Shown: positions 27,120-35,880 of the stretch, piece after piece
Layout: each line of letters begins with the position of its first letter
How positions within the stretch are numbered: position 1 is the first letter of the stretch
From: Flavobacteriales bacterium UBA5081
GTDB lineage: Bacteria; Bacteroidota; Bacteroidia; Flavobacteriales_E; Vicingaceae
Length of the DNA: 64,000 nucleotides
Assembly (NCBI GenBank): GCA_002415785.1
Contig: DIAJ01000033.1
Location: 129,180 to 193,179 of the forward strand
Direction: 5' to 3'
The notes under the pieces: model-generated
The model's input: only the letters and a program-made list of their open reading frames with translations
Told to the model about the DNA's origin: nothing
The model's database searches: none
Translations under genes and position numbers: made by a program

Positions 27120-29189
27120 TTACCAATCTTTTAAATAAAACCCACGCTTAGAAACCGAATAAACGCCTTCTTCATTTATGAGCTTTTTATAGTCATAATC
27201 CCACTCAGGAATTGAAGAATCTAAAATTATCTCTTTATTTAAAAGTGTCTTTTTTATTACTTCAGCCTTTCCATCTCCCTTTCTTAAAATAACATTTTGC
27301 TGTTTTGTTAAGCTACCCAAAATACTCTCTTCAGGTATTCCCTTAAAGCTAATGTAACTTTCATCATTAAGCGTTAGGGCAACCAATTCCTCTTTTGTGA
27401 AAATGTAGTTTAAATTTGTGTCACTTTTTGAATCAAGCCAATCGACAGCTTCAACTCCTAAACTATTCATGTGATCTTCTACTAGGCGTCGGTTAAAAGT
27501 GTTTAACGTATCGCCTTCAAAAAACACCTCAGCATAGTACCCGTCAATCACTGAATACATGGATTGATTATAAATACTATAGATCACCATCTGCTTTTTG
27601 TCGGACTGCATATACTTACTGACTGACTCAATAAGCAGCACTAAACAAATATTGGATAGCACTACTAATAACCACTTCGATTTAACAGTTTGTAAATAAA
27701 CTCCCAGAAAAAACACAGAAGCAGCTAACAATACAGCCGATATTAATGAAATCCATATCCCTTCTGTTACAAAAAAAGGTAAATTGCTTAATAATTTAAT
27801 GAATTGATTTAGGAGCCAAAGTGAGGCTTCGAGTAGATATTCTAAATAAAACGCATTGGAAAATAAACTAAGCAATAGACCAACAATCAATGCGCCACAT
27901 ACGATTACAAAAGCTAGTGGAATAACGCCCAAATTAGTTAACAAGAACCAATTGGGGAATTGATGAAAATAATATAAAGTAAATGGTAAAGTAGCTAATT
28001 GCGCAGTTATTGAAACAACTAATAAGCTCCATGCTTTATCGATAATCCAATACGAACTTGTATACCATGAATAAATAATGGGGTGCATCCACACTATACC
28101 AACTACTGCTGCATAAGATAATTGAAAACCCACTTCAAATAGCAACATCGGATTAAATAGCAGTAAAATAAAAGCTGAGGAGGCTATAGAATTTAAAGCT
28201 ATTGAATGCCGACTAAATATGTCCGCGAAGATTAAAAAAGAGAACATGCAAGCCGCTCTTTGTACCGAGGGAGACAAGCCGGTAATGATTGCAAATGACC
28301 AAACAACAAGGAGCAAGACAACACCTTTAATAATCCTAGCAATTAACTTGTCACCAAGTTTTAAAACTTTAAATAAGGATGTAAAAATGAGGTAAACAAT
28401 TCCTACATGTAAACCTGAAACTGCCAAAATATGCATTGCTCCTGCCCCGGCATAATTATTTTTCAGAGATTCTTCTAAATAACTTTTATCCCCCAAACTA
28501 ATGGCGATTAATACCGCCAACCGATTACCATCAATTCCTGCATTTTTAAATTTTTGTATTAAACTTTCACGAATTTCTGCCGAATAACTGCTTAAAGACT
28601 CTTCGTGAAAATGAACTTCCACACTCTTACTAAAGGTTTGATAATAAACAAATCTCTTTTGCATAAATTCTGCATAATCAAACTGTGCCGGATTTTTTGC
28701 ACCTTCAATTCTGTTTAAATAACTATCAGTTGAAATCCAATTACCCACCTTTATTTTAGTAGTATCTTTCAGGTAAAAGTTTATTTTTTCTTCCGTTTCC
28801 ACCCAACTCTCAGAAGAGTCATAGTAGTGGCTTAACTGAACCAATGCAAAACTAGAACTATCTGTCTGTTTATTAATCTCAGTAACCTTCCCAAACCATC
28901 TCACTGGTTCTTCTGAAGGTAAAAAGGTTACTGCATGATTAGATAAACTAATATTACACCAAATAAAACCAAGTAAATAGAATAATAAATTACCTACTAC
29001 TCCAAAAACCCATCGAAACTTATAGGAATTTAAAGTGAAATAAAGGAAAATGATGAATAATAAAATCGATATTGAGCTATAGATGCTTGACTCTAAATGC
29101 TGAAATTCTGCATAGTAAAATGCAGATAAAATCCCCAATATAAAAGGGAACAATAAACGAACAAGTGGTATTTGACTCCAATATAGCAT
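27120..29189 (-). CDS. comEC: ComEC/Rec2 family DNA-uptake membrane channel
   Basis: 689 residues. The N-terminal part (about 1-190) has membrane helices and an OB-like DUF4131 region. The central Competence domain (about 215-490) has the signature ILAVSGLHVGIVYL and many helices (GLSPSVQRAACM). The C-terminal 180 residues lack the metallo-beta-lactamase motif HxHxDH seen in Gram-positive ComEC; this short form is usual in Bacteroidota. The protein passes single-stranded DNA across the inner membrane. It is the last gene of the surE-lpxB-spoIID cluster, 35 bases after its neighbour. Confidence 0.9.
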   Translation of the reverse strand: MLYWSQIPLVRLLFPFILGILSAFYYAEFQHLESSIYSSISILLFIIFLYFTLNSYKFRWVFGVVGNLLFYLLGFIWCNISLSNHAVTFLPSEEPVRWFGKVTEINKQTDSSSFALVQLSHYYDSSESWVETEEKINFYLKDTTKIKVGNWISTDSYLNRIEGAKNPAQFDYAEFMQKRFVYYQTFSKSVEVHFHEESLSSYSAEIRESLIQKFKNAGIDGNRLAVLIAISLGDKSYLEESLKNNYAGAGAMHILAVSGLHVGIVYLIFTSLFKVLKLGDKLIARIIKGVVLLLVVWSFAIITGLSPSVQRAACMFSFLIFADIFSRHSIALNSIASSAFILLLFNPMLLFEVGFQLSYAAVVGIVWMHPIIYSWYTSSYWIIDKAWSLLVVSITAQLATLPFTLYYFHQFPNWFLLTNLGVIPLAFVIVCGALIVGLLLSLFSNAFYLEYLLEASLWLLNQFIKLLSNLPFFVTEGIWISLISAVLLAASVFFLGVYLQTVKSKWLLVVLSNICLVLLIESVSKYMQSDKKQMVIYSIYNQSMYSVIDGYYAEVFFEGDTLNTFNRRLVEDHMNSLGVEAVDWLDSKSDTNLNYIFTKEELVALTLNDESYISFKGIPEESILGSLTKQQNVILRKGDGKAEVIKKTLLNKEIILDSSIPEWDYDYKKLINEEGVYSVSKRGFYLKDW

Positions 29190-29224
29190 AAGGGAGAAAG
29201 TCTAAACCACTAAAGTAGAGAAAA

Positions 29225-30370
29225 TTAATCTTCTTTAAAAAAATCTAATGCAGATAAATCAATGATATGCACTCCTTTGTAGTAATAGTGCAAGATTTCT
29301 GCGTAATTATAGCCTCTCTCAGCCATTTCCATTGCACCTTCCTGGCATAGTCCAACTCCATGACCATATCCGCGACCTTTGAGCAAAACTTCATTTCCAC
29401 GATGCTCAACACCAAAATAGGTAGAACGAAGTAAAAACTGATGTCGTAAATCTTCAAAACTCAAGCCTGAATCTTCTGCCGCAAAAAACACTTTTCTATT
29501 AATTTGCTCAAACTCTCTTTCAATTGAATCTACATGTTTACTTGGAAGCTTTGCTTGTAAGTAATTTTCCCAACGATGAGCGTCAATTCTCTTTTCCCAA
29601 ACAGAGTTTCGCTTATCCAAACAAAAAGTATCTTTAACAGAACGCAAATAGTAAAGTGGCTTCGTCCAAACATCTTCAGAATTAACTGTCTGACCCCCAC
29701 AATTAGAATGAAATGCCGCCGTAATCAACTGTATGTCACTATCGACAATTACGGCACCCCTGGTTTGTAAAGCAGCCTCCACGATTGGAGCAAAAAAGGA
29801 CTTACCATGGTAAGCCTGACAATGCACTTCATCACAAAGGTTGATTCCTTCCATTAAGTGCTTATGTATATTTGAAAGTGCATATGTTCTACAAATAATA
29901 GCTTGGAGTTTAAAGTATTCCTTTTTTGGTTTTCTGCCTACTTCAGCTTCCACTACTCCGGCTACATAATTGTCTAGGTCAATATTATTGACTAAAAGCA
30001 TTTTTTTTCGCTGACTGAATATCTTTAAATTGTCATCGTATCTTCTTTCCAATCCTTTTGGGCTAATGGACTGAATCATAAAATGATTATACCAACCTAC
30101 TCCCACAAAGTTGATTTTATCAAAAGCACCTAAAAACTTCCCTTTTTCATAAATCTTCACCTTCCCCTCCTCATAGTCAACGCGAATGGGGATGCTATTA
30201 TCCAATTCTTTTACTTTCCCCTGTTCAGAATACAAGGTGTATTTTCCGGCTCTTACTTGAAAATGAAACGACTGAATATCATAAGAATAAAAAACACCAA
30301 TGTTAATAAACTCAGCCTTAGCCGTAAAAGCCAATATCAAAATAACACAACTAAGTAAAACCTTCTTCAT
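29225..30370 (-). CDS. SpoIID/LytB domain protein
   Basis: 381 residues with a signal peptide (MKKVLLSCVILILAFTAKA). The SpoIID domain spans about 120-370: NYVAGVVEAEVG, KLQAIICRTYAL, AFHSNCGGQTVNSEDVW and the C-terminal GRGYGHGVGLCQEGA. In Bacillus SpoIID is a lytic transglycosylase acting on peptidoglycan; in non-sporulating Gram-negatives it presumably remodels the wall. It lies 3 bases after lpxB and before comEC, so it belongs to an envelope operon. Confidence 0.9.
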   Translation of the reverse strand: MKKVLLSCVILILAFTAKAEFINIGVFYSYDIQSFHFQVRAGKYTLYSEQGKVKELDNSIPIRVDYEEGKVKIYEKGKFLGAFDKINFVGVGWYNHFMIQSISPKGLERRYDDNLKIFSQRKKMLLVNNIDLDNYVAGVVEAEVGRKPKKEYFKLQAIICRTYALSNIHKHLMEGINLCDEVHCQAYHGKSFFAPIVEAALQTRGAVIVDSDIQLITAAFHSNCGGQTVNSEDVWTKPLYYLRSVKDTFCLDKRNSVWEKRIDAHRWENYLQAKLPSKHVDSIEREFEQINRKVFFAAEDSGLSFEDLRHQFLLRSTYFGVEHRGNEVLLKGRGYGHGVGLCQEGAMEMAERGYNYAEILHYYYKGVHIIDLSALDFFKED

Positions 30371-30373
30371 ATT

Positions 30374-31513
30374 TTATTGAATAGAGTTTGTAGCACTCAA
30401 ATCATTAACAATCAATTTTGCAGTTTTAGCTGAAGCACCTCCTGCTCCTAGTTTTGTGATTAGTGAATCAAAATTATTCAACATCTTTGTTCTATAACTA
30501 TCATTATCTAAGAGTTTTCCCAACTCCTCTTTTAATAATTTTGTATTTAACTTATTTTGAATTAATTCGCGAACAATTTCTTCATCCATTATTAAATTCA
30601 CCAAAGAAATATATTTAATATTTACCAGTCGTTTAGCAATCTGATAAGAAATCACATTACCTTTATAGCAAACTACTTCAGGGACTTTAAACAAAGCTGT
30701 TTCCAAAGTAGCTGTACCGGAAGTAACCATGGCGGCTTTGGCTAATTCTAATAAATCATAGGTTCTATTGACCACAATTTTTAATTCAGGGTAGTCTGTT
30801 TTGAATTGATCAAAAAATGACATATCTAATCCCGGCGCAGCAGCTAATACAAATTGATAGTTTGGAAAGTATTCCATTTGCTTAAGCATAATCGGTAGCA
30901 TTTTAGAAATTTCTTGCTTCCTACTTCCCGGTAGAATGGCAATTACATCTTTTTCTGATAAGTCAAGTGCTTTTCGCAGTGCTGCTTCTCTCCCTTCTTG
31001 TGCTTCTCTTTTTATGATTGCATCTAAAAGCGGATGTCCCACATAATCCACTTCCATATCAAACTGTTTGTAAAACTCTTTTTCAAATGGAAGTATGACA
31101 AACATTCGGTCTACCCATTTTTTGAGCTTAAATCCTCTGTTTTTTTTCCATGCCCATATTTGCGGAGAAATGTAGTAGTAAACTTTAATTCCCAAAGATT
31201 TAACATATTCGCCAATGCGCATATTAAAACCTGGGTAATCAACCAAAATAACAGCATCCGGCTGGTAAGAAGCGATGTCTTTCTTACACATTTTTATATT
31301 GCCAAGAATGGTTCTTAAATTCATTACAACCTCAGCAAAGCCCATAAAAGCCAATTCTTTATAATGCTTTACTAAGTCTGCACCTGCAGCTTGCATTAAA
31401 TCGCCTCCCCAAGCCCTAAAAGTTGCATCGGAGTCTTCTTTACTAATTGCTCTAATTAAGTTAGATGCGTGTAAATCACCTGATGCCTCTCCGGCAATAA
31501 TGTAATACTTCAT
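30374..31513 (-). CDS. lpxB: Lipid-A-disaccharide synthase
   Basis: 379 residues, normal length. LpxB (GT19) joins UDP-2,3-diacylglucosamine and lipid X to form the lipid A disaccharide, at the inner face of the cytoplasmic membrane. Signatures: YYIIAGEASGDLHAS at the N-terminus, AFMGFAEVV, VDYPGFNMR, YYISPQIWAWKKNR, VGHPLLD, ILPGSRKQEI and VTSGTATLETAL. It sits one base after the 101-residue membrane gene and before spoIID, in the surE cluster. Confidence 0.97.
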   Translation of the reverse strand: MKYYIIAGEASGDLHASNLIRAISKEDSDATFRAWGGDLMQAAGADLVKHYKELAFMGFAEVVMNLRTILGNIKMCKKDIASYQPDAVILVDYPGFNMRIGEYVKSLGIKVYYYISPQIWAWKKNRGFKLKKWVDRMFVILPFEKEFYKQFDMEVDYVGHPLLDAIIKREAQEGREAALRKALDLSEKDVIAILPGSRKQEISKMLPIMLKQMEYFPNYQFVLAAAPGLDMSFFDQFKTDYPELKIVVNRTYDLLELAKAAMVTSGTATLETALFKVPEVVCYKGNVISYQIAKRLVNIKYISLVNLIMDEEIVRELIQNKLNTKLLKEELGKLLDNDSYRTKMLNNFDSLITKLGAGGASAKTAKLIVNDLSATNSIQ

Positions 31514-31514
31514 T

Positions 31515-31820
31515 TTAAAAAGTTCCTCCTGCTAAAATATGATTAACAACTACCGCAAAGGCAAAAATCATGGTGGCTAAAATGACTCCTCTAGCAGCTC
31601 GGTCATGTTTACTTTGATAAAATAAGAAGAATGTCCCTAAGTTAATAACAGCACATAAACTCAACACTTTAAAAAAGATAGATGCAAAGACCATTTTTCT
31701 CATAAAGTCAGGTACTGTTAAATAAGCATAAGAGGACAAATAAAATATTAGCATTACTACGAAAGGCAATACAAAACCACTCAATAAACCCACCCAAATT
31801 TTATCTGCTTTCTTTCTCAT
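31515..31820 (-). CDS. Small membrane protein of unknown function
   Basis: 101 residues with three hydrophobic stretches (about 12-34, 45-66 and 77-95) and a basic N-terminus. It overlaps the end of surE by 20 bases and stops one base before lpxB, so it is translated in this operon. Small proteins of this sort are frequent between surE and lpxB in Bacteroidota, as far as I recall. The function is unknown. Confidence 0.72.
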   Translation of the reverse strand: MRKKADKIWVGLLSGFVLPFVVMLIFYLSSYAYLTVPDFMRKMVFASIFFKVLSLCAVINLGTFFLFYQSKHDRAARGVILATMIFAFAVVVNHILAGGTF

Positions 31821-32586
31821 TTTCTAAAATTTTTAATTGCTCTAGAGACTGGTAATCGGTTACATCGAAATGAACCGGAACAACAGAAATGTAGTTGTTA
31901 TTTAAAGCCCACTCATCGGTGTCTTCTTTCTCTTTTTCTTTGTTGACAAACTTGCCTGTCAACCAATAATAACTATTTCCTGAAGGATCTGTTCTTTCAT
32001 CAAACTCCTCCTCCCAAACAGCTTTGGCTTGACGACATACTTTCACTCCATTAATCAAATCTGAGGAAACTGCGGGAATATTTACATTTAAACAAGTGTG
32101 TTCTCTGATTCCCTTTTTCAAAACTGAAGAAATAATTTGTTCGATATAGGGCAATGCCGGTTTAAAATCCGCATCAATACTGCTATTGCAAAGCGAAAAA
32201 CCAATAGCCGGAATACCTTCAATTGCCGCTTCTACTGCCGCCGACATTGTTCCTGAATAAATGACATTAATCGAAGAGTTTGAGCCGTGGTTAACTCCTG
32301 ATACGATTAAGTCAGGACGCTCATCTAGTACTTTAGAAGTTGCAATTTTAACGCAATCTACCGGAGTTCCACTACAACTGTAGGCTTCCACTCCATCTAT
32401 GTTTTGTTTATTTAATCTCAGAGTAGCATTCATGGTTATGGCATGCCCCATACCCGACTGCGGACTATCGGGTGCAACAACTACAATTCTATCAGTAACT
32501 TTTTTAACGACTTTAATGAGATTTAAAATTCCCGGAGCGGTAATTCCATCATCATTTGTAATTAAAATCAAGGGATTTTCTTTCAT
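31801..32586 (-). CDS. surE: 5'/3'-nucleotidase SurE
   Basis: 261 residues. SurE is a cytoplasmic metal-dependent phosphatase that hydrolyses nucleoside monophosphates and is linked to stationary-phase survival. Signature ITNDDGITAPG holds the metal-binding Asp-Asp; VVAPDSPQSGMGHAIT, SGTPVDCVKI, SGVNHGSN and VIYSGTMSAAVEA complete the family set. The start is ATG 32586 (an upstream TTG adds one residue). It heads the surE-hyp-lpxB-spoIID-comEC operon, with a TAnnTTTG box at 32610-32617. Confidence 0.96.
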   Translation of the reverse strand: MKENPLILITNDDGITAPGILNLIKVVKKVTDRIVVVAPDSPQSGMGHAITMNATLRLNKQNIDGVEAYSCSGTPVDCVKIATSKVLDERPDLIVSGVNHGSNSSINVIYSGTMSAAVEAAIEGIPAIGFSLCNSSIDADFKPALPYIEQIISSVLKKGIREHTCLNVNIPAVSSDLINGVKVCRQAKAVWEEEFDERTDPSGNSYYWLTGKFVNKEKEKEDTDEWALNNNYISVVPVHFDVTDYQSLEQLKILENEKESR

Positions 32587-32609
32587 CAACTAAAGCATTT
32601 CTCTTTTTA

Positions 32610-32617
32610 CAAAACTA
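32610..32617 (-). promoter_or_regulatory. -7 promoter box TAGTTTTG of surE operon
   Basis: An exact TAnnTTTG match read on the minus strand, 24 bases before surE ATG 32586. No matching -33 TTG was found. Confidence 0.35.
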
Positions 32618-32686
32618 ATTAGAATCCTCCCTTTATTTACTGTAATTAATGACATTTATGAAATGACTATAAATTTTGACAGAAAA

Positions 32687-32715
32687 AAAGTCGGACACAA
32701 ACTGCATCCGACTTT
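32687..32715 (-). terminator. Rho-independent terminator of dnaK
   Basis: On the minus strand: AAAGTCGGA, 11-base loop, TCCGACTTT with a following T-run. It begins 23 bases beyond the dnaK stop codon. Confidence 0.85.
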
Positions 32716-32737
32716 AAACCAAATTTAATTATGAAAC

Positions 32738-34651
32738 TTACTTCTTGTTGTCTTCGTCTTCTACTTCTTCGAAGTCAACATCAGTTACTTCCTCATCAGC
32801 TCCTCCTTGAGCATCCTGAGCCTGTCCCTCAGCTCCACCTTGTGCAGCATCACCTTGCTGGTACATGTGCTGTGCAGCTTCTTGGAAAATACTGTTTAGT
32901 TTTTCCATTGCAGGATCGATTTTCTCAAGATCTTGAGCTTCATGAGCTTTCTTTAAGTCAGCTAAAGCATCCTCTATCGGTTGTTTTTTGTCAGCCGGAA
33001 GTTTGTCGCCAAATTCCTTCAGTTGTTTTTCAGTTTGGAAAATCAAGCTATCAGCAGCGTTCAATTTTTCTACGCGCTCTTTGGCTTGCTTATCTGAATC
33101 AGCATTGGCTTCAGCTTCACGCTTCATCTTTTCAATTTCCTCTTCACTCAATCCTGAAGAAGCTTCGATTCGAATACTTTGCTCTTTATTTGTTGCCTTA
33201 TCTTTTGCAGATACATTCAAGATACCGTTAGAGTCGATATCAAAAGTAACTTCAATTTGAGGTACACCTCTTGGTGCCGGTGGAATTCCATCTAAATGGA
33301 AACGACCGATTGTTTTGTTTCCATTTGCCATTGGACGCTCACCTTGTAATACGTGAATCTCAACAGACGGCTGATTATCCGCTGCAGTAGAGAATGTCTC
33401 TGACTTCTTAGTTGGGATAGTAGTGTTTGCTTCAATCAACTTTGTCATTACACCACCCATGGTTTCAATTCCTAATGAAAGTGGAGTTACGTCTAATAAA
33501 AGTACATCCTTTACTTCACCTGTTAATACCCCACCTTGAATGGCAGCTCCAATAGCTACAACTTCATCAGGGTTAACACCTTTCGAAGGATCTTTACCAA
33601 AGAAACTTTTAACAGCCTCTTGAATAGCCGGAATTCTTGTAGAACCACCTACTAAAATCACCTCATCAATATCGCTCGCTTGCATTCCTGCAGATTTCAA
33701 AGCAGTTTTACATGGCTCAATTGTTCTCTTAATTAACTCATCTGCCAGTTGCTCAAACTTAGCACGACTTAGTTGTCTAACCAAGTGCTTTGGTCCTGAT
33801 GCAGTAGCAGTAACGTAAGGCAAGTTAATTTCAGTGTTTGAAGAACTCGATAACTCAATTTTTGCTTTTTCAGCAGCCTCTTTCAAACGTTGAAGTGCCA
33901 TTGGATCTTTTCTCAAGTCAATGTCTTCGTCTTTTATAAACTCCTCAGCTAACCAATCAATGATTACTTCGTCAAAGTCATCACCACCTAAGTGAGTATC
34001 ACCATCAGTTGATTTTACTTCAAATACGCCATCACCTAATTCTAAGATAGACACATCATGTGTACCGCCACCACAGTCAAAAACCGCAATGTTTACATCA
34101 TTCGACTTTTTGTCGAGTCCGTATGCCAAAGCAGCAGCTGTTGGCTCATTGATAATTCTTTTAACTTTCAAGCCTGCAATCTCACCGGCTTCTTTAGTAG
34201 CTTGACGTTGAGAATCGTTAAAATAAGCAGGAACAGTAATTACCGCTTCAGAAACAGACTGCCCTAAATAGTCTTCAGCTGTCTTTTTCATTTTCTGCAA
34301 AATCATCGCAGAAATTTCTTGCGGAGTGTACATTCTGTCGTCAATTTGCACACGTGGAGTATCATTATCTCCTTTTACCACTTTATAAGGTACACGTCCT
34401 ACTTCTTTTTCAACTTCAGAATATTTGTTCCCCATGAATCGCTTTATTGATGCGATGGTTTTTTCAGGGTTGGTGATTGCCTGACGCTTTGCAGGGTCTC
34501 CAATTTTTCTTTCACCACCTTCAATAAAAGCAACAATAGAGGGAGTTGTTCTTTTTCCTTCGCTATTAGGAATTACTACCGGCTCGTTACCTTCCATCAC
34601 AGAAACGCAAGAGTTCGTAGTTCCTAAATCGATTCCAATAATTTTACTCAT
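32738..34651 (-). CDS. dnaK: Molecular chaperone DnaK (Hsp70)
   Basis: 637 residues. The ATPase domain (about 1-380) opens with KIIGIDLGTTNSCVSV and has INEPTAAALAYG, DCGGGTHDVS (usually DLGGGTFDVS) and LVGGSTRIPAI. The peptide-binding domain (about 385-510) has LLLDVTPLSLGIETMGG and the helical lid ends in the acidic EEVTDVDFEEVEDEDNKK. It folds proteins with DnaJ and GrpE, neither of which is adjacent. ATG 34651 is chosen because the family starts MSKIIGIDLG; the 15-codon upstream extension overlaps a structured leader. Likely heat-induced; see the leader at 34656-34731. Confidence 0.98.
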   Translation of the reverse strand: MSKIIGIDLGTTNSCVSVMEGNEPVVIPNSEGKRTTPSIVAFIEGGERKIGDPAKRQAITNPEKTIASIKRFMGNKYSEVEKEVGRVPYKVVKGDNDTPRVQIDDRMYTPQEISAMILQKMKKTAEDYLGQSVSEAVITVPAYFNDSQRQATKEAGEIAGLKVKRIINEPTAAALAYGLDKKSNDVNIAVFDCGGGTHDVSILELGDGVFEVKSTDGDTHLGGDDFDEVIIDWLAEEFIKDEDIDLRKDPMALQRLKEAAEKAKIELSSSSNTEINLPYVTATASGPKHLVRQLSRAKFEQLADELIKRTIEPCKTALKSAGMQASDIDEVILVGGSTRIPAIQEAVKSFFGKDPSKGVNPDEVVAIGAAIQGGVLTGEVKDVLLLDVTPLSLGIETMGGVMTKLIEANTTIPTKKSETFSTAADNQPSVEIHVLQGERPMANGNKTIGRFHLDGIPPAPRGVPQIEVTFDIDSNGILNVSAKDKATNKEQSIRIEASSGLSEEEIEKMKREAEANADSDKQAKERVEKLNAADSLIFQTEKQLKEFGDKLPADKKQPIEDALADLKKAHEAQDLEKIDPAMEKLNSIFQEAAQHMYQQGDAAQGGAEGQAQDAQGGADEEVTDVDFEEVEDEDNKK

Positions 34652-34655
34652 ATTT

Positions 34656-34731
34656 AATTGATTTATGTATTCAGAAATTATTTTCTGAGAGCACAATTGT
34701 CAATGAATGTGCCAAGCAACATAAATCAATT
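34656..34731 (-). promoter_or_regulatory. Predicted three-way-junction leader of dnaK
   Basis: In the dnaK transcript, AATTGATTTATGT (34731-34719) can pair with ACATAAATCAATT (34668-34656) as a perfect 13-bp closing helix. Inside lie two hairpins: GCACA/TGTGC (34712-34691, 12-base loop) and TCAGAAA-ATAA-TTTCTGA (34688-34671). The closing helix ends four bases before the start codon. A near -7 box CATATTTG (34746-34739, one mismatch) would start the RNA around 34733, just before the structure. It is not CIRCE. A role as RNA thermometer or protein-binding site is inference. Confidence 0.5.
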
Positions 34732-34775
34732 ATATAGGCAAATATGTCAGAAAAATCTGACAAGCCTAAAAAACA

Positions 34776-34802
34776 CAAAAAAGAAAAAGTGACAGATTGT
34801 CA
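34776..34802 (-). terminator. Probable terminator of the 34.8 kb lipoprotein gene
   Basis: On the minus strand TGACAATCTGTCA (34802-34790), a 5-bp stem with 3-base loop overlapping the stop codon, is followed by CTTTTTCTTTTTT. A second hairpin GTCAGA-AAAA-TCTGAC follows at 34746-34761. Confidence 0.5.
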
Positions 34803-35807
34803 ATTACAATCTCCCGTAGGGCGTAATTCGTAGATCCAACCTCTATCTTTTACTTCAGAGTCACAAGTTAAATAATCTACAGTTTCTTCGTGAAGTTGAG
34901 TTACTACTCTCGTAAAAGATCTGCTGGCAACTAGACCCAATCCATTTTCAACATTGGAGTACTCCGGCTGAACTTGAGACAATCCTTCAATGGGCTCGTT
35001 CACATTTTTATAAAACATCAGTGTTTCGTCAGCTGCATAAACCTCAACAACTAAATTATCTTCCGTTTTAATTTCTTTCCTCGTAGTTGTATTGGGCACT
35101 TTTCTAGCCAAAGTGCTGAAAAAACTATTAACATTCAAGTCAAAAGTAAAATTCGTTTCAGTAACTAATCTAGTATTATTGATAGAAGAAACAGGAACTT
35201 CAACTCTTCTAGGGTAATACTGCCCATCGATTACTTCCTCATAAAGAAAAAATACTTTTACATCAAACCTGGCAATATCAGAAAAGTAATTCACTCTAAA
35301 GCTATAAAAATTGCTCAAACCAGAAGGACTTATAAAGTTTACACGCGTGTTTGAAGCAGGTCGAGCTACATCTACACTATTAATTACAGTAGTTGTGGCA
35401 GAAACAATCTTTCCATCGGGCAGCTCAGCTTCTAATTTATAATTTCCACCTACTTGCAATGGCATTGTTGTATAATATAAAATATTTTCTTCAGAAGTAA
35501 ACACTCCAGGATCTTTTGGTTTTTTAATTCGATCTAAAATCACAATTGAAGCATCTGACAAATCAGTTAGAGTTACTTTTAAGCTATCGTAGTTTGTGTA
35601 ATCCGGGTTTTGAGCTAAGTCTAACGCACTTTCCCCTTTTTCTAAGAAAGTTTTATTTATTCTAACAAAGTGAGTATCTGCACTTGCGTCAAATAATGCA
35701 TAAACAATAGCAGTTTCCTCGTATTCGCCATTTAATTCTACTTCATTTTCACAAGCTGTTAAAGTTATCATTAACAGCGCAAATAATACATTAACAATTT
35801 TTTTCAT
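34800..35807 (-). CDS. Surface or periplasmic lipoprotein, DUF4249-like
   Basis: 335 residues with a lipoprotein signal peptide: lipobox LTAC, Cys19. The N-terminal region (EETAIVYALFDASADTHFVRINKTF) resembles the beta-sandwich lipoproteins annotated as DUF4249 in Bacteroidota, but I am not sure of the family. The remainder is beta-rich with no catalytic motif. ATG 35807 begins MKKIVNV; an upstream in-frame start would precede the signal peptide by 12 residues. It is divergent from panB and upstream of dnaK, with no shared function visible. Confidence 0.75.
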   Translation of the reverse strand: MKKIVNVLFALLMITLTACENEVELNGEYEETAIVYALFDASADTHFVRINKTFLEKGESALDLAQNPDYTNYDSLKVTLTDLSDASIVILDRIKKPKDPGVFTSEENILYYTTMPLQVGGNYKLEAELPDGKIVSATTTVINSVDVARPASNTRVNFISPSGLSNFYSFRVNYFSDIARFDVKVFFLYEEVIDGQYYPRRVEVPVSSINNTRLVTETNFTFDLNVNSFFSTLARKVPNTTTRKEIKTEDNLVVEVYAADETLMFYKNVNEPIEGLSQVQPEYSNVENGLGLVASRSFTRVVTQLHEETVDYLTCDSEVKDRGWIYELRPTGDCN

Positions 35808-35849
35808 GGGAGCGAAATTACCAATTATCTCTATCAACCACATATTTTG

Positions 35850-35857
35850 TAGCTTTG
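35850..35857 (+). promoter_or_regulatory. -7 promoter box TAGCTTTG of panB
   Basis: An exact TAnnTTTG match 23 bases before panB ATG 35881. The -33 region has no clear TTG. Confidence 0.45.
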
Positions 35858-35880
35858 TTCAGACACTTTAAAACATAATT

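Noticed and set aside
27120..27700. A missing metallo-beta-lactamase domain in ComEC as evidence of truncation
   Set aside because: Bacteroidota ComEC proteins are commonly of this short form; the gene is intact with a clean stop.
32731..33231. A 166-codon rightward open frame overlapping dnaK
   Set aside because: It lies wholly antisense to the dnaK 3' end, has a low-complexity Leu/Gln/His composition and no domain; it is a reading-frame shadow of the dnaK sequence.
34652..34696. A 15-codon upstream extension of dnaK
   Set aside because: The extension lies in the structured leader and is unlike the conserved MSKIIGIDLG start of DnaK.
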